The position numbers and the translations under genes were made by a program. From the NCBI GenBank assembly GCA_003513845.1, contig DOTB01000003.1, positions 1 to 64,000 of the forward strand: a DNA stretch of 64,000 nt, read 5' to 3'. Origin of the DNA: Candidatus Atribacteria bacterium. Its GTDB lineage: Bacteria > Atribacterota > Phoenicimicrobiia > Phoenicimicrobiales > Phoenicimicrobiaceae. The notes under the pieces are model-generated. The model worked only from the letters and a program-made list of their open reading frames with translations. It made no database searches and was not told the DNA's origin. Every line of letters begins with the position of its first letter. Position 1 is the first letter of the stretch. This document shows, piece after piece, positions 1 to 8,439 of this stretch.

Positions 1-235
1 TTTTATTTGTCACATGACCGTTAGCCAGTTAGCCAGTTATAAGATACAAGAGACAAGATAAACCGTAGGACAAGCGTCTCGCCTGTCTGTTAATTACAAA
101 AGAAGGGCACAATTCATTGTGCCCCTACACCTGAATCTTAGTTTCTGTAACGCGATATCGATACTATATACTCGATACTGTCTTAATTAGTCAATTGGGT
201 AATCGGTAAATTGGTCAATTAATTAATTTGGAGGA
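1..235. repeat. Intergenic spacer with dispersed short repeats
   Basis: No gene is visible before the first start codon. The spacer holds several repeat types that recur across the window. There is a GCCAGTTAGCCAGTT run near 23-38. A hairpin of the form GGGCACAATTCATTGTGCCCCTAC lies at about 105-128. A TCGATACTATATACTCGATACTG stretch lies near 158-180. A run of TTGGTCAATT-like units sits at about 190-225, just before the ribosome binding site of the next gene. Confidence 0.75.
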
Positions 236-243
236 ATAAGAAA

Positions 244-1476
244 ATGGGATTAGATAATTTAGAGAAATTTCTTTCTCAAACCTTAAAAGAATTAAAAGAT
301 GAAGGACGATTAAAAGGAAAAGAATACATTATCACAAAAGTAAAAAGACCTGAGGGTAGTAAAGGTCCAAGATATTTCCTTAAAGGGAAAGGCGAACAGG
401 AATTTATCAGAATGAATTCTAACTCTTATCTGGGTATGTCTTTAAGAGAAGAAATTATCCAGGAAGAAAAAAGAGTAACTGAAACATTTGGAGTAGGGCC
501 AGGAGCAGTCCGTTTTATCAGCGGAACATTTGAAACTCATCGAGAGCTCGAAAAGAGATTAGCAAAATTTCACCAGAGAGAAGATGCTATGTTGTTCAGC
601 TCAGCTTATTCAACAGTAGTAGGAATCTTAACCCCTCTCATAACTTCTGATACTATTGTAATAAGTGATGAATTAAACCACAATTGCATAATTAATGCCC
701 TTCGGCTTGCCCGACCAAAAGACAAAAAAATTTACAAACATCTGGATATGAATGAACTCGAAAATAGAATAAAAGAATCTGTTGGCCAAGCAAAAAGATT
801 AATTATCGTAACAGACGGGATATTCAGCATGAGAGGTGATTATGCCCCTCTGGATATTATCTCCAACCTTTCCAAAAAATACGACCGGGAATTCCCGGAA
901 AATATCCTGCTATTGGTAGATGATTCACATGGCATTGGGGCTTATGGAAAGACTGGACGAGGTACAGAAGAATATACTAACGCTGAAGGAGTAGATATAT
1001 TAGTAGGAACACTTGGTAAAGCATTTGGTGTAAATGGCGGATATGTAACTTCCAATCAAACCATCATTACATATTTACGAGAAACTGCACCGATGTATAT
1101 TTATTCCAACCCTATCTCCCCTGCTGAGGCGAGCGCAGCTCTAAAATCTTTGGAAATACTCGATAGTGAAAGAGGGAAAGATATTTTAACCCATCTTCAC
1201 CAGATGACCAAAAAATTTGAAAAAGGCCTTCTTGATTTGGGATATGAAATTATTGAAAGTGATCATCCTATTGTCCCCTTAATGGTAAGAGATACCAAAA
1301 AGACTACTGATTTAGTAAATTATCTTATTGAAAATGGGATTCTTGCTACCGGGTTAAATTATCCGGTAGTTCCCAAAGGAGATGAAGAAATAAGATTTCA
1401 AATCAATGCTGACCATACTCCTTATGATATCGATTATACTCTGAATGTGCTAAAGAAATATAAACAAGAAACTTAA
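244..1476 (+). CDS. Pyridoxal-phosphate alpha-oxoamine synthase family enzyme (glycine C-acetyltransferase / 8-amino-7-oxononanoate synthase-like)
   Basis: This 410-residue protein is a fold-type I PLP enzyme of the alpha-oxoamine synthase family, which condenses an amino acid with an acyl-CoA. Family hallmarks are visible: the GAVRFISGTFETH segment near residues 85-97, the VDDSHGIGAYG motif near 225 with the cofactor-binding Asp and His, and GTLGKAFG near 260 whose Lys should form the Schiff base. Length fits the family (about 390-420). GGAGGA lies 7 nt before the ATG. No biotin or threonine-degradation genes are adjacent, so the choice between Kbl-like and BioF-like activity is open. It stands alone between repeat-rich spacers. 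Confidence 0.9.
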   Translation: MGLDNLEKFLSQTLKELKDEGRLKGKEYIITKVKRPEGSKGPRYFLKGKGEQEFIRMNSNSYLGMSLREEIIQEEKRVTETFGVGPGAVRFISGTFETHRELEKRLAKFHQREDAMLFSSAYSTVVGILTPLITSDTIVISDELNHNCIINALRLARPKDKKIYKHLDMNELENRIKESVGQAKRLIIVTDGIFSMRGDYAPLDIISNLSKKYDREFPENILLLVDDSHGIGAYGKTGRGTEEYTNAEGVDILVGTLGKAFGVNGGYVTSNQTIITYLRETAPMYIYSNPISPAEASAALKSLEILDSERGKDILTHLHQMTKKFEKGLLDLGYEIIESDHPIVPLMVRDTKKTTDLVNYLIENGILATGLNYPVVPKGDEEIRFQINADHTPYDIDYTLNVLKKYKQET

Positions 1477-1747
1477 TCTAACTCTTTGTCATTCCACACT
1501 TGATGCGGAATCCATAAAAAAATCTTTTAATCTGGTAAATTTATTAAAAATAATTAAAATATTTTTAAAAACTATGTCTAAAACTCAGTTGACCAGTTGA
1601 TTTAGTCGTTAGCATTAAAATGTAAGATTCAAGATAAGTTAGTTGGTTTGCTAGTTAATTCAGTAGATAGTATTTAGTTTTAAATATAAATTTTAGTTAA
1701 CAATCAAATTAATTTGTCAATCCTCCTTATTTACCAATCATAAAAAG
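1477..1747. repeat. Repeat-bearing spacer
   Basis: No coding signal is seen. At 1489-1521 lies a copy of the CATTCCACACTTGATGCGGAATCCATAA element, found again near 48253-48286 as CATTCCGCACTTGATACGGAATCCATAA. The remainder is AT-rich and carries GTTGACCAGTTGA and TTAGTCGTTAG-type repeat words. Confidence 0.7.
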
Positions 1748-1791
1748 TATTACCCTCCATCTTTCCTTTGAAGGAAAAATGGAGGGTAATA
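1748..1791 (-). terminator. Hairpin terminator after the lipoprotein gene
   Basis: Arms TATTACCCTCCAT and ATGGAGGGTAATA, with inner TTTCCTT/AAGGAAA pairing and a two-base loop, form a long stable hairpin. On the minus strand it is followed by CTTTTTA. It lies 20 nt beyond the stop at 1811, so it most likely terminates the minus-strand lipoprotein transcript. It could also stop transcripts from the left. Confidence 0.75.
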
Positions 1792-1810
1792 ACTTCTTGC
1801 TTTGTAAAGT

Positions 1811-2875
1811 TTATACTACAATAATCATTCTTTGCCAGATATTAATCGTGCAGGTATCTACGCCATTTACCCTAATTTCTATGTAAAAATTAGTAGAATA
1901 TATTGGTGGACTTTCAATGGCTCCTGGTATTTCTATACATTCAGAACTAACATATCCGCCACCTAAATAAATCCAACCAGTGAATGCTGAACCGTTCATA
2001 TTGGTTGAGTATTTATAACTAACATTATCACCAGCATCAACGTTAGCAAAAAAATGAACACTCTTTAAATTTGTATTAGTTACTGTCAACCGCTGTAATG
2101 CTATCGTTCCAGATATTCCAGACGGATTTGATTCTATATAATGATATGGGTCGAGCAATTGCCTTAACAGCATAACTTTTCCCCTTAATGACATGAATTG
2201 TACTTCCTTCGATTATCTCTGTAAAGACTACACCATCATCACTATATTCTATTTTATTAACAACTGGTGCAATATTGCCAGAGCACAAGGACCTGGTGGA
2301 GGAGATGTAGGGAATGCATAGAAGTTAGGTTTATTGGCTATAACCTCATCTAGAGAAATATCCTCTGGACTCCATTCGGTATAGGTTACCAGAAAATCTA
2401 CTACTAATCCAAGGGAAGTAGAAACTAGATCTGTAATCTTGGTATCGAAAGATCCACCCTCGATTAGCTCGAGAGCTACATCCTTGACCAGAGGTCTGTC
2501 ATCATCATAATCCGGGCAATAAGCAGTTATAACATAATTCTTCCCCGGGGGTACATTGATAAAAGTGAATTCACCTTTATCGTTAGTAGTAGTTGTAGCA
2601 ACTTCATCTTCTCCGTAAGTAAGGACTACTTCAACATTATCTTGAAGTTTCCACTCTTTTTGACAGTAATAACACCAATACTCTGGAGCAATACAACAGG
2701 TTTCAGAAACCTTTTCAACTGAAGTGGAACAACATGGTGCTGCTATTATTCCCGAAATGGTTCCGGGGGTAAACCCTGGTGATTCATCGGTGGGAACACC
2801 GAAGCATCCATTAAGTAAGATTAACAATGCGGAAATTAAAATTATGGGTAAAATTATTTTAGTACTTAGTTTCAT
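1811..2875 (-). pseudogene. Secreted lipoprotein with carboxypeptidase-regulatory-like domain, interrupted by two compensating frameshifts
   Basis: The N-terminal part (2875 down to about 2285) encodes a lipoprotein signal ending in the lipobox LLNGC. A Cys-rich stretch with two CC pairs follows, then a beta-sandwich segment (TNDKGEFTFINVPPGKNY) typical of carboxypeptidase-regulatory-like domains. At about 2285 the coding frame moves by one base near CCTTG. At about 2150 it moves back at a CCC run, rejoining the original frame, which continues to 1811. Adding one T and removing one C restores a continuous protein of about 350 residues. The changes may be real decay or homopolymer errors. A c-di-GMP riboswitch and a good GGAGGCG ribosome binding site precede it. 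Function is unknown beyond an extracytoplasmic, membrane-anchored location. Confidence 0.7.
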
Positions 2876-2904
2876 TTTTAAATCGCCTCCTGCAATTTTT
2901 AATT

Positions 2905-2991
2905 TTTGGCAGTCTGGCGATTATAGCACTATAAGTGCCTTAAACCCATGACTTTGCGTCCTGACCTTTCGGTCAGTTTACCTTTTTCAAC
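2905..2991 (-). promoter_or_regulatory. Cyclic di-GMP-I (GEMM) riboswitch
   Basis: Read on the minus strand, the element runs GGTAAA, then a CTGACC-GAAA-GGTCAG hairpin, then GGACGCAAAG and GGGTTTAAGG, a second hairpin (GCACTTATAGTGC), and CTATAATCGCCAGACTGCC. This order matches the class I c-di-GMP aptamer: GNAA tetraloop stem, invariant GACGCAAAG joining segment, and the closing GCC..GG.TGCC strand. It ends about 32 nt before the ATG at 2875, leaving the ribosome binding site GGAGGCG in the expression platform. This implies c-di-GMP control of the lipoprotein gene. Confidence 0.93.
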
Positions 2992-3321
2992 TTTTTGGAA
3001 TTTTGCTTATTCAAGTTACCTCCTATTAATAATATAACCCCTCTTATTAATTCAGGGCTTTATCAATACCTTCTTTACTTGTATCTCTATTTATATTATA
3101 TTATTCCTTAAGCCAAGCAATTTTAGACATTAAATCGTATATTTTTTAATAATTTTTATAAATTTTAGCATATTTTTTTATCTTTTTTTAGTTTATTTAG
3201 ACATAAGCAAAGTAAACTATTATTATATTAGTACAATAAATTTAAAAAAATAAAATATAACATTTTATAAATTATTTATTATGTCTTTATATTTTATAAG
3301 ATATTTTGTTATATTGAAGTA
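2992..3321. other. AT-rich spacer upstream of the riboswitch
   Basis: No gene is seen. The stretch is very AT-rich and must contain the promoter for the riboswitch transcript. No confident -35/-10 pair was picked out. Confidence 0.5.
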
Positions 3322-4011
3322 TTATTTGCTGATTTTGTTAATCAGAAACAATAACTTCAATACTATTGGATTTACGGAAATTTTATTTTCCAATATAGTA
3401 CGATTAGATATAGCCTTCCCATAAAATAATTCATTCGCCTTACTGTCTTCTTCGATAGCTGAACCCTGGAAGGAGACTCCGATATAGGCGCCTTTACTTA
3501 TAGAGTAAGAATATATTGAGGCTTTAAGCTTATAATCTGTATCTGCTGAAAGAGATCTTCCCAGTGGACCTGCGGTGATACTAGCGGTACCACCCAGGGT
3601 AAAATTATCTTCCATAAATCCTTCCATCCCCCGTTCATTGGAAATAACTAAAACCAGGGCAATAGATTGAATACCTATCTGAGGACCGACACTTATACTT
3701 TTAATCTTTGCGAAGGCAGGTCCATACCATATCCCTGCCCTGCTATCTTTTCTGAATATTATGCCTTTACCATATTGTCCGCCAATTCCCCATCCTATCT
3801 TAATTATAGATGGAAAAATAGCTATGCCTTCTGCTTCTTTCAAAAGAGCTCCAAAAGCCCCGCTGTCCTCTGATGATGACATCTCCTTTAATACTTCAAT
3901 AGCTTCGTTGATTATTTCTGATGGCTTCTCGGTAGCTGCTTGCCCTATTAAAGTTAAAATTAAAACAAATAGTAATACTAAAACAATATGTTTAATCACT
4001 TTGTTTTTCAT
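3322..4011 (-). CDS. Secreted SYLF (Ysc84-type) lipid-binding domain protein
   Basis: The 229-residue product begins with a Sec signal (MKNKVIKHIVLVLLFVLILT, cleavage near AATEK). It then forms one SYLF domain over roughly residues 35-215. Typical signatures are AEGIAIFPSI, GWGIGGQYGKGI, the IGIQS segment and TLGGTASITAGPLGR. Related bacterial proteins are exported and thought to bind lipids or phosphoinositide-like headgroups, but no bacterial pathway is firmly assigned. It is read in the same direction as the riboswitch-controlled lipoprotein gene, yet over 300 nt away and probably separately transcribed. Confidence 0.88.
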   Translation of the reverse strand: MKNKVIKHIVLVLLFVLILTLIGQAATEKPSEIINEAIEVLKEMSSSEDSGAFGALLKEAEGIAIFPSIIKIGWGIGGQYGKGIIFRKDSRAGIWYGPAFAKIKSISVGPQIGIQSIALVLVISNERGMEGFMEDNFTLGGTASITAGPLGRSLSADTDYKLKASIYSYSISKGAYIGVSFQGSAIEEDSKANELFYGKAISNRTILENKISVNPIVLKLLFLINKISK

Positions 4012-4140
4012 TTTTTATTTTCCCTCCACAATTTATGATTAGAGTTTTTTTCATAAAACTTTCTTCTCCTGAATCTTGCCCCCTGCTTTCGCATGAGTAA
4101 GCTCTGTGAAACTTGTCCTCGTGAAAACGGGAGATAGAGA

Positions 4141-5313
4141 TTAGATTTTATTTTGATTTTTTGTCTCTATTACTTCTCGATATAGATTTAACATTCTTTC
4201 AGAAACTATATCTATACTATATTGTTCCGAAGTCTTTAACGCCCCCTTAGATAGATTTTCTCTTAATTCTGGTTCTCTAATAATTTTTTCCAATGTCTCA
4301 GCAAATTGTTTTACATCATTATCTACCAATAATCCATCCCTTCCATTAGTTAGTATATCTACTGCTCCAGGAGCCTTAACTGCTAATACAGGAACACCTG
4401 AAGCTAAGGCTTCTATAATTACTATGCCAAATGTTTCGGCAGTGGAAGCAATAGTAAATAGATAAGCGATTTTATAATAATGTGGTATTTCTTCATTTTT
4501 TACTTCGCCAGTAAAAATTATCTCATCTTCTATTTGCAAAGATTTAGCCAGTTCTTTCAATTCTTCCATAGCTGGACCTCTCCCTACTATCAACAACTTC
4601 GCATTACTAACACCTTTTCTCTTTATAATCGCTAATGCCTCTATTATCTTATCAATACTTTTCTCATAAGCCACCCTGCCCACATAAAGAATTATTTTAT
4701 CATCTTCTTTAAGATTATACCTCTTTTTAATTTCTAAACACTTTAGCTCATCTTTCTGTCTAAATGAATTTAGTTCTATTGCATTAGGAATAACCTCAAT
4801 TCTATTTTTAATTCCATAACTTTTTATTAATTCTTTCATTGACTCAGAGGGTGTAGTGATACAATCAATCTTGTAAGCCAAGTTAAATATTATTCTCTTA
4901 ATTGCTTCTTGAGTTAATTTTTCTGGTATAGGTGCAATATAATGAGCATACTTTTCATATTGAGTATGAAGAGTTAAAACCTTGGGTATGCCCAATTTTT
5001 TTCCATACATTATTGCCTGTGAACTTAATAAAAAAGGATGATGAACATGAATAATATCGGGATTAAATTCGGTTATTACTTTTCTTGCTCTAAGCGACAA
5101 AGGTATGGCGATAGGATATTTTACCTTGCTAGTTAAGTTTAGTGATCTATACCTGAATACATTTTTCCCCTGGTCAATATAATCCTCTACCTGGGGAGCG
5201 AAAACATAAGTTTCATGCCCTTTTCTTTCGTAAGCTTCTTTTAAAGATACTATATTGGTCACAACTCCATTAACCAATGGTTTATAACAATTAGTAAAAA
5301 AAGCAATTTTCAT
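4141..5313 (-). CDS. GT4-family glycosyltransferase (1,2-diacylglycerol glucosyltransferase-like)
   Basis: The 390-residue protein is a GT-B fold glycosyltransferase of family 4. The N-terminal acceptor domain starts KIAFFTNCYKPLVNGV, with the VNGV loop and a HVHHPF segment near residue 93 typical of glycolipid mannosyl/glucosyltransferases. The C-terminal domain carries GRVAYEKS (about 220) and the EX7E element ETFGIVIIEA (about 295-305), which binds the nucleotide sugar. Closest characterised relatives transfer glucose or mannose to diacylglycerol or phosphatidylinositol. The exact acceptor cannot be read from sequence. No other envelope glycosylation genes are adjacent. Confidence 0.88.
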   Translation of the reverse strand: MKIAFFTNCYKPLVNGVVTNIVSLKEAYERKGHETYVFAPQVEDYIDQGKNVFRYRSLNLTSKVKYPIAIPLSLRARKVITEFNPDIIHVHHPFLLSSQAIMYGKKLGIPKVLTLHTQYEKYAHYIAPIPEKLTQEAIKRIIFNLAYKIDCITTPSESMKELIKSYGIKNRIEVIPNAIELNSFRQKDELKCLEIKKRYNLKEDDKIILYVGRVAYEKSIDKIIEALAIIKRKGVSNAKLLIVGRGPAMEELKELAKSLQIEDEIIFTGEVKNEEIPHYYKIAYLFTIASTAETFGIVIIEALASGVPVLAVKAPGAVDILTNGRDGLLVDNDVKQFAETLEKIIREPELRENLSKGALKTSEQYSIDIVSERMLNLYREVIETKNQNKI

Positions 5314-5668
5314 TTAATTTTCTCCGTAATCTAAGATTAGAATATTATTTTAGGAAATTTTACTTTCATAAATTTGAATTGTTCTGTAGTTATTATATAT
5401 TAATTAACCGAAATAGTAAAAAGATTAATTGACCAATTGACCGATTCCCCAATTCTCCAATTGACCAATTTACCAATTATGTTGGTTTGCCAGTTACCCG
5501 GTTTGCCAGTTAAAATACAGGTTACAAGATGGAATAATTGACCGATTAGCCAATTGACCAAGCAACCAATTACTCTTTTCTTATTACTCATTACTTATCA
5601 CTGTATCTCTAAACGTTGTACGCTCCACGCTAACTAAATACTAATGACTATTCACTATTTACTAACGA
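5314..5668. repeat. Spacer packed with TTGRCCAATT-type repeats
   Basis: At 5420-5570 there are about ten degenerate units of the form AATTGACCAATT / GCCAGTTACCC in near-tandem array. Further on are TTACTCATTACTTATCACTGTA and ACTAATGACTATTCACTAT words, which also recur elsewhere. A 63-codon open frame through the array is an accident of the repeat. Confidence 0.75.
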
Positions 5669-6577
5669 CTACTTCAGTTGCTTTTCCGCCTGCTTTAACC
5701 AATATTCTGCCTTTTTGTTGTCTGGCTCTAAACTTAGAACTTCCATCCAATTATTTACTGCTTCCTGATAATTTCCCCGCTCGTAATAAATTCTACCCAA
5801 CCAGTAATAAGCTGAGGAAAAATTAGGATTATACCTGACTGCTTGACGATATTCGTATAGAGCTTTTTCATATAATTTTTGTTCATAAAAATTATATCCT
5901 GCCTCGTAATGAGAATATGCTTCTTTCCCGTATTTTATAGAATTTTCTACTTTGGTATAAAAATATCGAGCCCGAGGATAATAGGGGTCAACCTCTAACA
6001 CTTTTTGCCAGGAAGAAAGAGAATCATTCAATCTGCCAATTTCATAGAATACTCTGCCTAACCAATACTGGGCTTCGATCATTTTTGGATCAATTTCAAC
6101 TGCTTTTTGTAAATATAGAATACAGTCATCATAATCTTCCCTTTGATAAGCTGCATATCCTAATCGATAATAAGCAAAAGCCAATTTTTTTTGGGCTTCC
6201 GGAGAAATTACCTTCTTTTTTTGAATAAGCTCTATATATCTCTCCCACTCCCTTGCCTCTCTATAATACCAGTTAGTATATTGATAAATCTGAGCAAGAT
6301 AGTAATGAGCTTCTATAAAATTAGGGTCAGCCTCAACAGCTTTTTCACCATATTCAATAGCTTGAACCCATAATTCTTTGTTAGGATAATTTATCCCCTG
6401 ATAAGTGTTAATTGCCTCTTCCATTTTGTTTATAGCCATTTCCAGGTAATCAGATGCTTCTTGAGAAACAGTCTCCCAGGTAGCTTTTTCCTGACCAGTT
6501 GCAAAACTAAGTACTGATAATAATCCACAAATAATTAAGCTTAATATTAAAAACATTTTCAGATATTTCTTTTTCAT
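5669..6577 (-). CDS. Secreted tetratricopeptide-repeat protein
   Basis: This 302-residue protein starts with a Sec signal peptide (MKKKYLKMFLILSLIICGLLS, cleavage near FATGQ). It then consists almost entirely of TPR units, about seven or eight, from residue 45 to the end. Good examples are AQYWLGRVFYEIGRLNDSLSSWQKV near 170 and SAYYWLGRIYYERGNYQEA near 255. Such proteins act as periplasmic or extracytoplasmic scaffolds. No partner can be inferred from neighbours. AGGAGGGA lies before the ATG at a good distance. Confidence 0.9.
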   Translation of the reverse strand: MKKKYLKMFLILSLIICGLLSVLSFATGQEKATWETVSQEASDYLEMAINKMEEAINTYQGINYPNKELWVQAIEYGEKAVEADPNFIEAHYYLAQIYQYTNWYYREAREWERYIELIQKKKVISPEAQKKLAFAYYRLGYAAYQREDYDDCILYLQKAVEIDPKMIEAQYWLGRVFYEIGRLNDSLSSWQKVLEVDPYYPRARYFYTKVENSIKYGKEAYSHYEAGYNFYEQKLYEKALYEYRQAVRYNPNFSSAYYWLGRIYYERGNYQEAVNNWMEVLSLEPDNKKAEYWLKQAEKQLK

Positions 6578-6770
6578 CTTTATTCCCTCCTTTTAATCTT
6601 TATACTAATTATATCATTACCATTAGTATCGAGTATATAATATCGAGTGTCAAGGCAAGAAAGCGAAAAAAAGATAAAAAAACAAGAGCAATAACTATTC
6701 TTTTCTTTCTTCTAATTCTCTCACCAAAGCTACAGCTAATATTTATATCGAGTATGTCTATAATATTATA

Positions 6771-6977
6771 TATTATGATTGTGACCCAAAAAGTTGACAA
6801 AATAGTAAGGTAGAGGCACGATGCCTTGTGCCCAGAGGGGAAATTAGGTAATAATATAGAGATTGTGCCCCTACAACTTAATTATGACTAAAATTATAAT
6901 TTACTATGAAATTATCTGCATGGTATCTTATATATAATCTGTTGAAAATATTTTAGCTTTTTGGGAAATAACCATAT
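6771..6977 (+). mobile_element. MITE-like element, copy 1
   Basis: This stretch is nearly identical, in opposite orientation, to 44711-44958. Its ends are imperfect terminal inverted repeats: TATGATTGTGACCCAAAAAGTT on the left, against TATGGTTATTTCCCAAAAAGCT as the reverse complement of the right end. The interior carries GGGCACGATGCCTTGTGCCC and ATTGTGCCCCTAC hairpin words. It encodes no protein. Size, AT-rich ends and TIRs fit a miniature inverted-repeat element mobilised by a transposase encoded elsewhere. Confidence 0.72.
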
Positions 6978-7115
6978 TATATTAAAGAGAGATTTTTTAT
7001 TTATATGAAAGAAAATTGTTCTGGCTAGCGTATTAGAATATGGGAACTTTTAACTAACAAAATTTCCTATATTCTATTTAATAGGTTATAATAAATTGTA
7101 AATGAAAGACAAAAT
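6978..7115. other. AT-rich spacer and probable promoter region of the sigma-factor operon
   Basis: Nothing but AT-rich sequence lies between the MITE-like element and the next start codon. A promoter for the three-gene operon is expected here. GGTTATAATAAAT near 7083 could be its -10 region, but no strong -35 stands out. Confidence 0.35.
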
Positions 7116-7832
7116 ATGGTAAAAAGATTTAGAAAATACATTATATTATCTATAATAATCTTTATTTCGATGGCTTTTAACTCAATATATGCTTATGCCT
7201 GGGATAACTGCCCATATGGTTTAGAAGATGACCCTTATCCTGGGGAATGCAAAAGATATATCGATACAGATGGAGATGGTATTTGCGATCGTTCTCAACC
7301 GGCTCCTGAAGACCGTGATAAAAATATGGTCTTAAACATAAATAATATAGAAGAGAATATAAAAAATGATATTAATTATTCTGAAGAACTAAAGGAGAAG
7401 GGTACGGGAGGATTAATTATTGCAGAAGCTGCCAATAGTCAAAAAGCAGTCTCCGACTCTCCATCTACTGAGAGGAAATCTCTACCAGATTATAATTTTT
7501 TGGAAATCTTTTTTATAACTCTCCTAATATATTTTGGTGGGAAATTATTAGCTCGAAAATCAGGGATAAACGCATGTCGGGAAAGAAAATTTTGGAATAC
7601 CTTATTATTAGTCAATTTTATCGGTTCAGCCGGAACAGGAATGATTTTAGTATTTATTAGAGACTTTGAATGGTTTAAATCTATTGATTTTGACTTTTTA
7701 TTCTGGCATGTAGAATTTTCTATCGTTATGGCTCTATTGGGGGTATTTCATGCCCTCTGGCACTTAAAATATTATCTATCTATATTCCATATTTATTCTA
7801 AAAAAACGAAAAACAATACTTGCCAATCTTAA
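7116..7832 (+). CDS. Membrane protein with exported Cys/Asp-rich N-terminus and DUF4405-like C-terminus
   Basis: The 238-residue protein has a signal segment (residues 1-29), then an exported motif WDNCPYG...PYPGEC..YIDTDGDGICD followed by SQPAP. The motif resembles short Ca2+-loop or cysteine motifs found on several bacterial electron-transfer membrane proteins. A low-complexity linker leads to three predicted membrane helices from about residue 125 to 230. The last helices contain His residues (FWHVEF, GVFHALWHLKYY) of the kind that ligate heme in DUF4405/cytochrome b-like proteins. It is the first gene of a same-strand trio with an ECF sigma factor 22 nt downstream. Sensing or electron transfer is an inference. 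Confidence 0.65.
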   Translation: MVKRFRKYIILSIIIFISMAFNSIYAYAWDNCPYGLEDDPYPGECKRYIDTDGDGICDRSQPAPEDRDKNMVLNINNIEENIKNDINYSEELKEKGTGGLIIAEAANSQKAVSDSPSTERKSLPDYNFLEIFFITLLIYFGGKLLARKSGINACRERKFWNTLLLVNFIGSAGTGMILVFIRDFEWFKSIDFDFLFWHVEFSIVMALLGVFHALWHLKYYLSIFHIYSKKTKNNTCQS

Positions 7833-7854
7833 AAATAGGAAAAAATAAAAGTTT

Positions 7855-8436
7855 ATGGTAACAACCGAGGAGTGTATTAAAAAAACAGATGAACAATTAG
7901 TTTTCTTGACTTTAAAAAATCAGGAATACTATTTGTGTTTAATGAAGCGCTATGAAAATAAACTTCTTAATTATATTTTAAAAATATCCAACTTAAATAA
8001 AGAAGATGCAGAAGACATCCTTCAGGAAGTCTTTATCAAGGTTTATCAAAACTTAAATGATTATGACCCAAATTTAAAATTTTCCAGCTGGATATATCGT
8101 ATAACTCATAATACGACTATCAGTATTTTTAGAAAGAAAAATGTTCAACCTCAGTCAGTCTCCTGGGATAATGAAGAATTAATTAACATATTGGAATCCA
8201 CTTATAATGTTGAAAAAGATACTATTCGACAATTAACTTATGAGCAGATATTGAGTATTATCAATCGTTTACCTCTAAAATATAAAGAAATATTGATTTT
8301 AAAATTTATTGAAAATAAAGATTATAAAGAAATAAGTGATATTTTACATAAACCATTAGGTACTATAGCTACTTTAATAAACCGTGCTAAAAAATCCCTT
8401 AAACAAGAACTATTTAAGGAGGGCATTAAACTCTAA
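7855..8436 (+). CDS. ECF-type RNA polymerase sigma factor
   Basis: The 193-residue protein has the two-domain layout of group IV sigma-70 factors. Region 2 (about 30-100) carries DAEDILQEVFIKVYQNL and FSSWIYRITHNTTISIFRKK. Region 4 (about 125-190) carries a LPLKYKEILILKFIENKDYKEIS helix-turn-helix and LGTIATLINRAKKSLKQEL. It starts 22 nt after the preceding membrane protein gene and is followed after 3 nt by another membrane protein, the usual arrangement for an ECF factor with a membrane-bound regulator. Target promoters are not identifiable here. Confidence 0.93.
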   Translation: MVTTEECIKKTDEQLVFLTLKNQEYYLCLMKRYENKLLNYILKISNLNKEDAEDILQEVFIKVYQNLNDYDPNLKFSSWIYRITHNTTISIFRKKNVQPQSVSWDNEELINILESTYNVEKDTIRQLTYEQILSIINRLPLKYKEILILKFIENKDYKEISDILHKPLGTIATLINRAKKSLKQELFKEGIKL

Positions 8437-8439
8437 AAT

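Noticed and set aside
3667-4042. Two plus-strand frames opposite the SYLF gene
   Set aside because: They are antisense shadows of a well-supported minus-strand gene.
5400-5591. 63-codon minus-strand open frame
   Set aside because: It runs straight through the TTGACCAATT repeat block; residues such as GNWQTNIIGKLVNWRIG mirror the repeat, and there is no independent coding signal.
6609-6800. 63-codon minus-strand open frame upstream of the TPR gene
   Set aside because: It overlaps the MITE-like end and repeat words, has no recognisable family and no convincing ribosome binding site.
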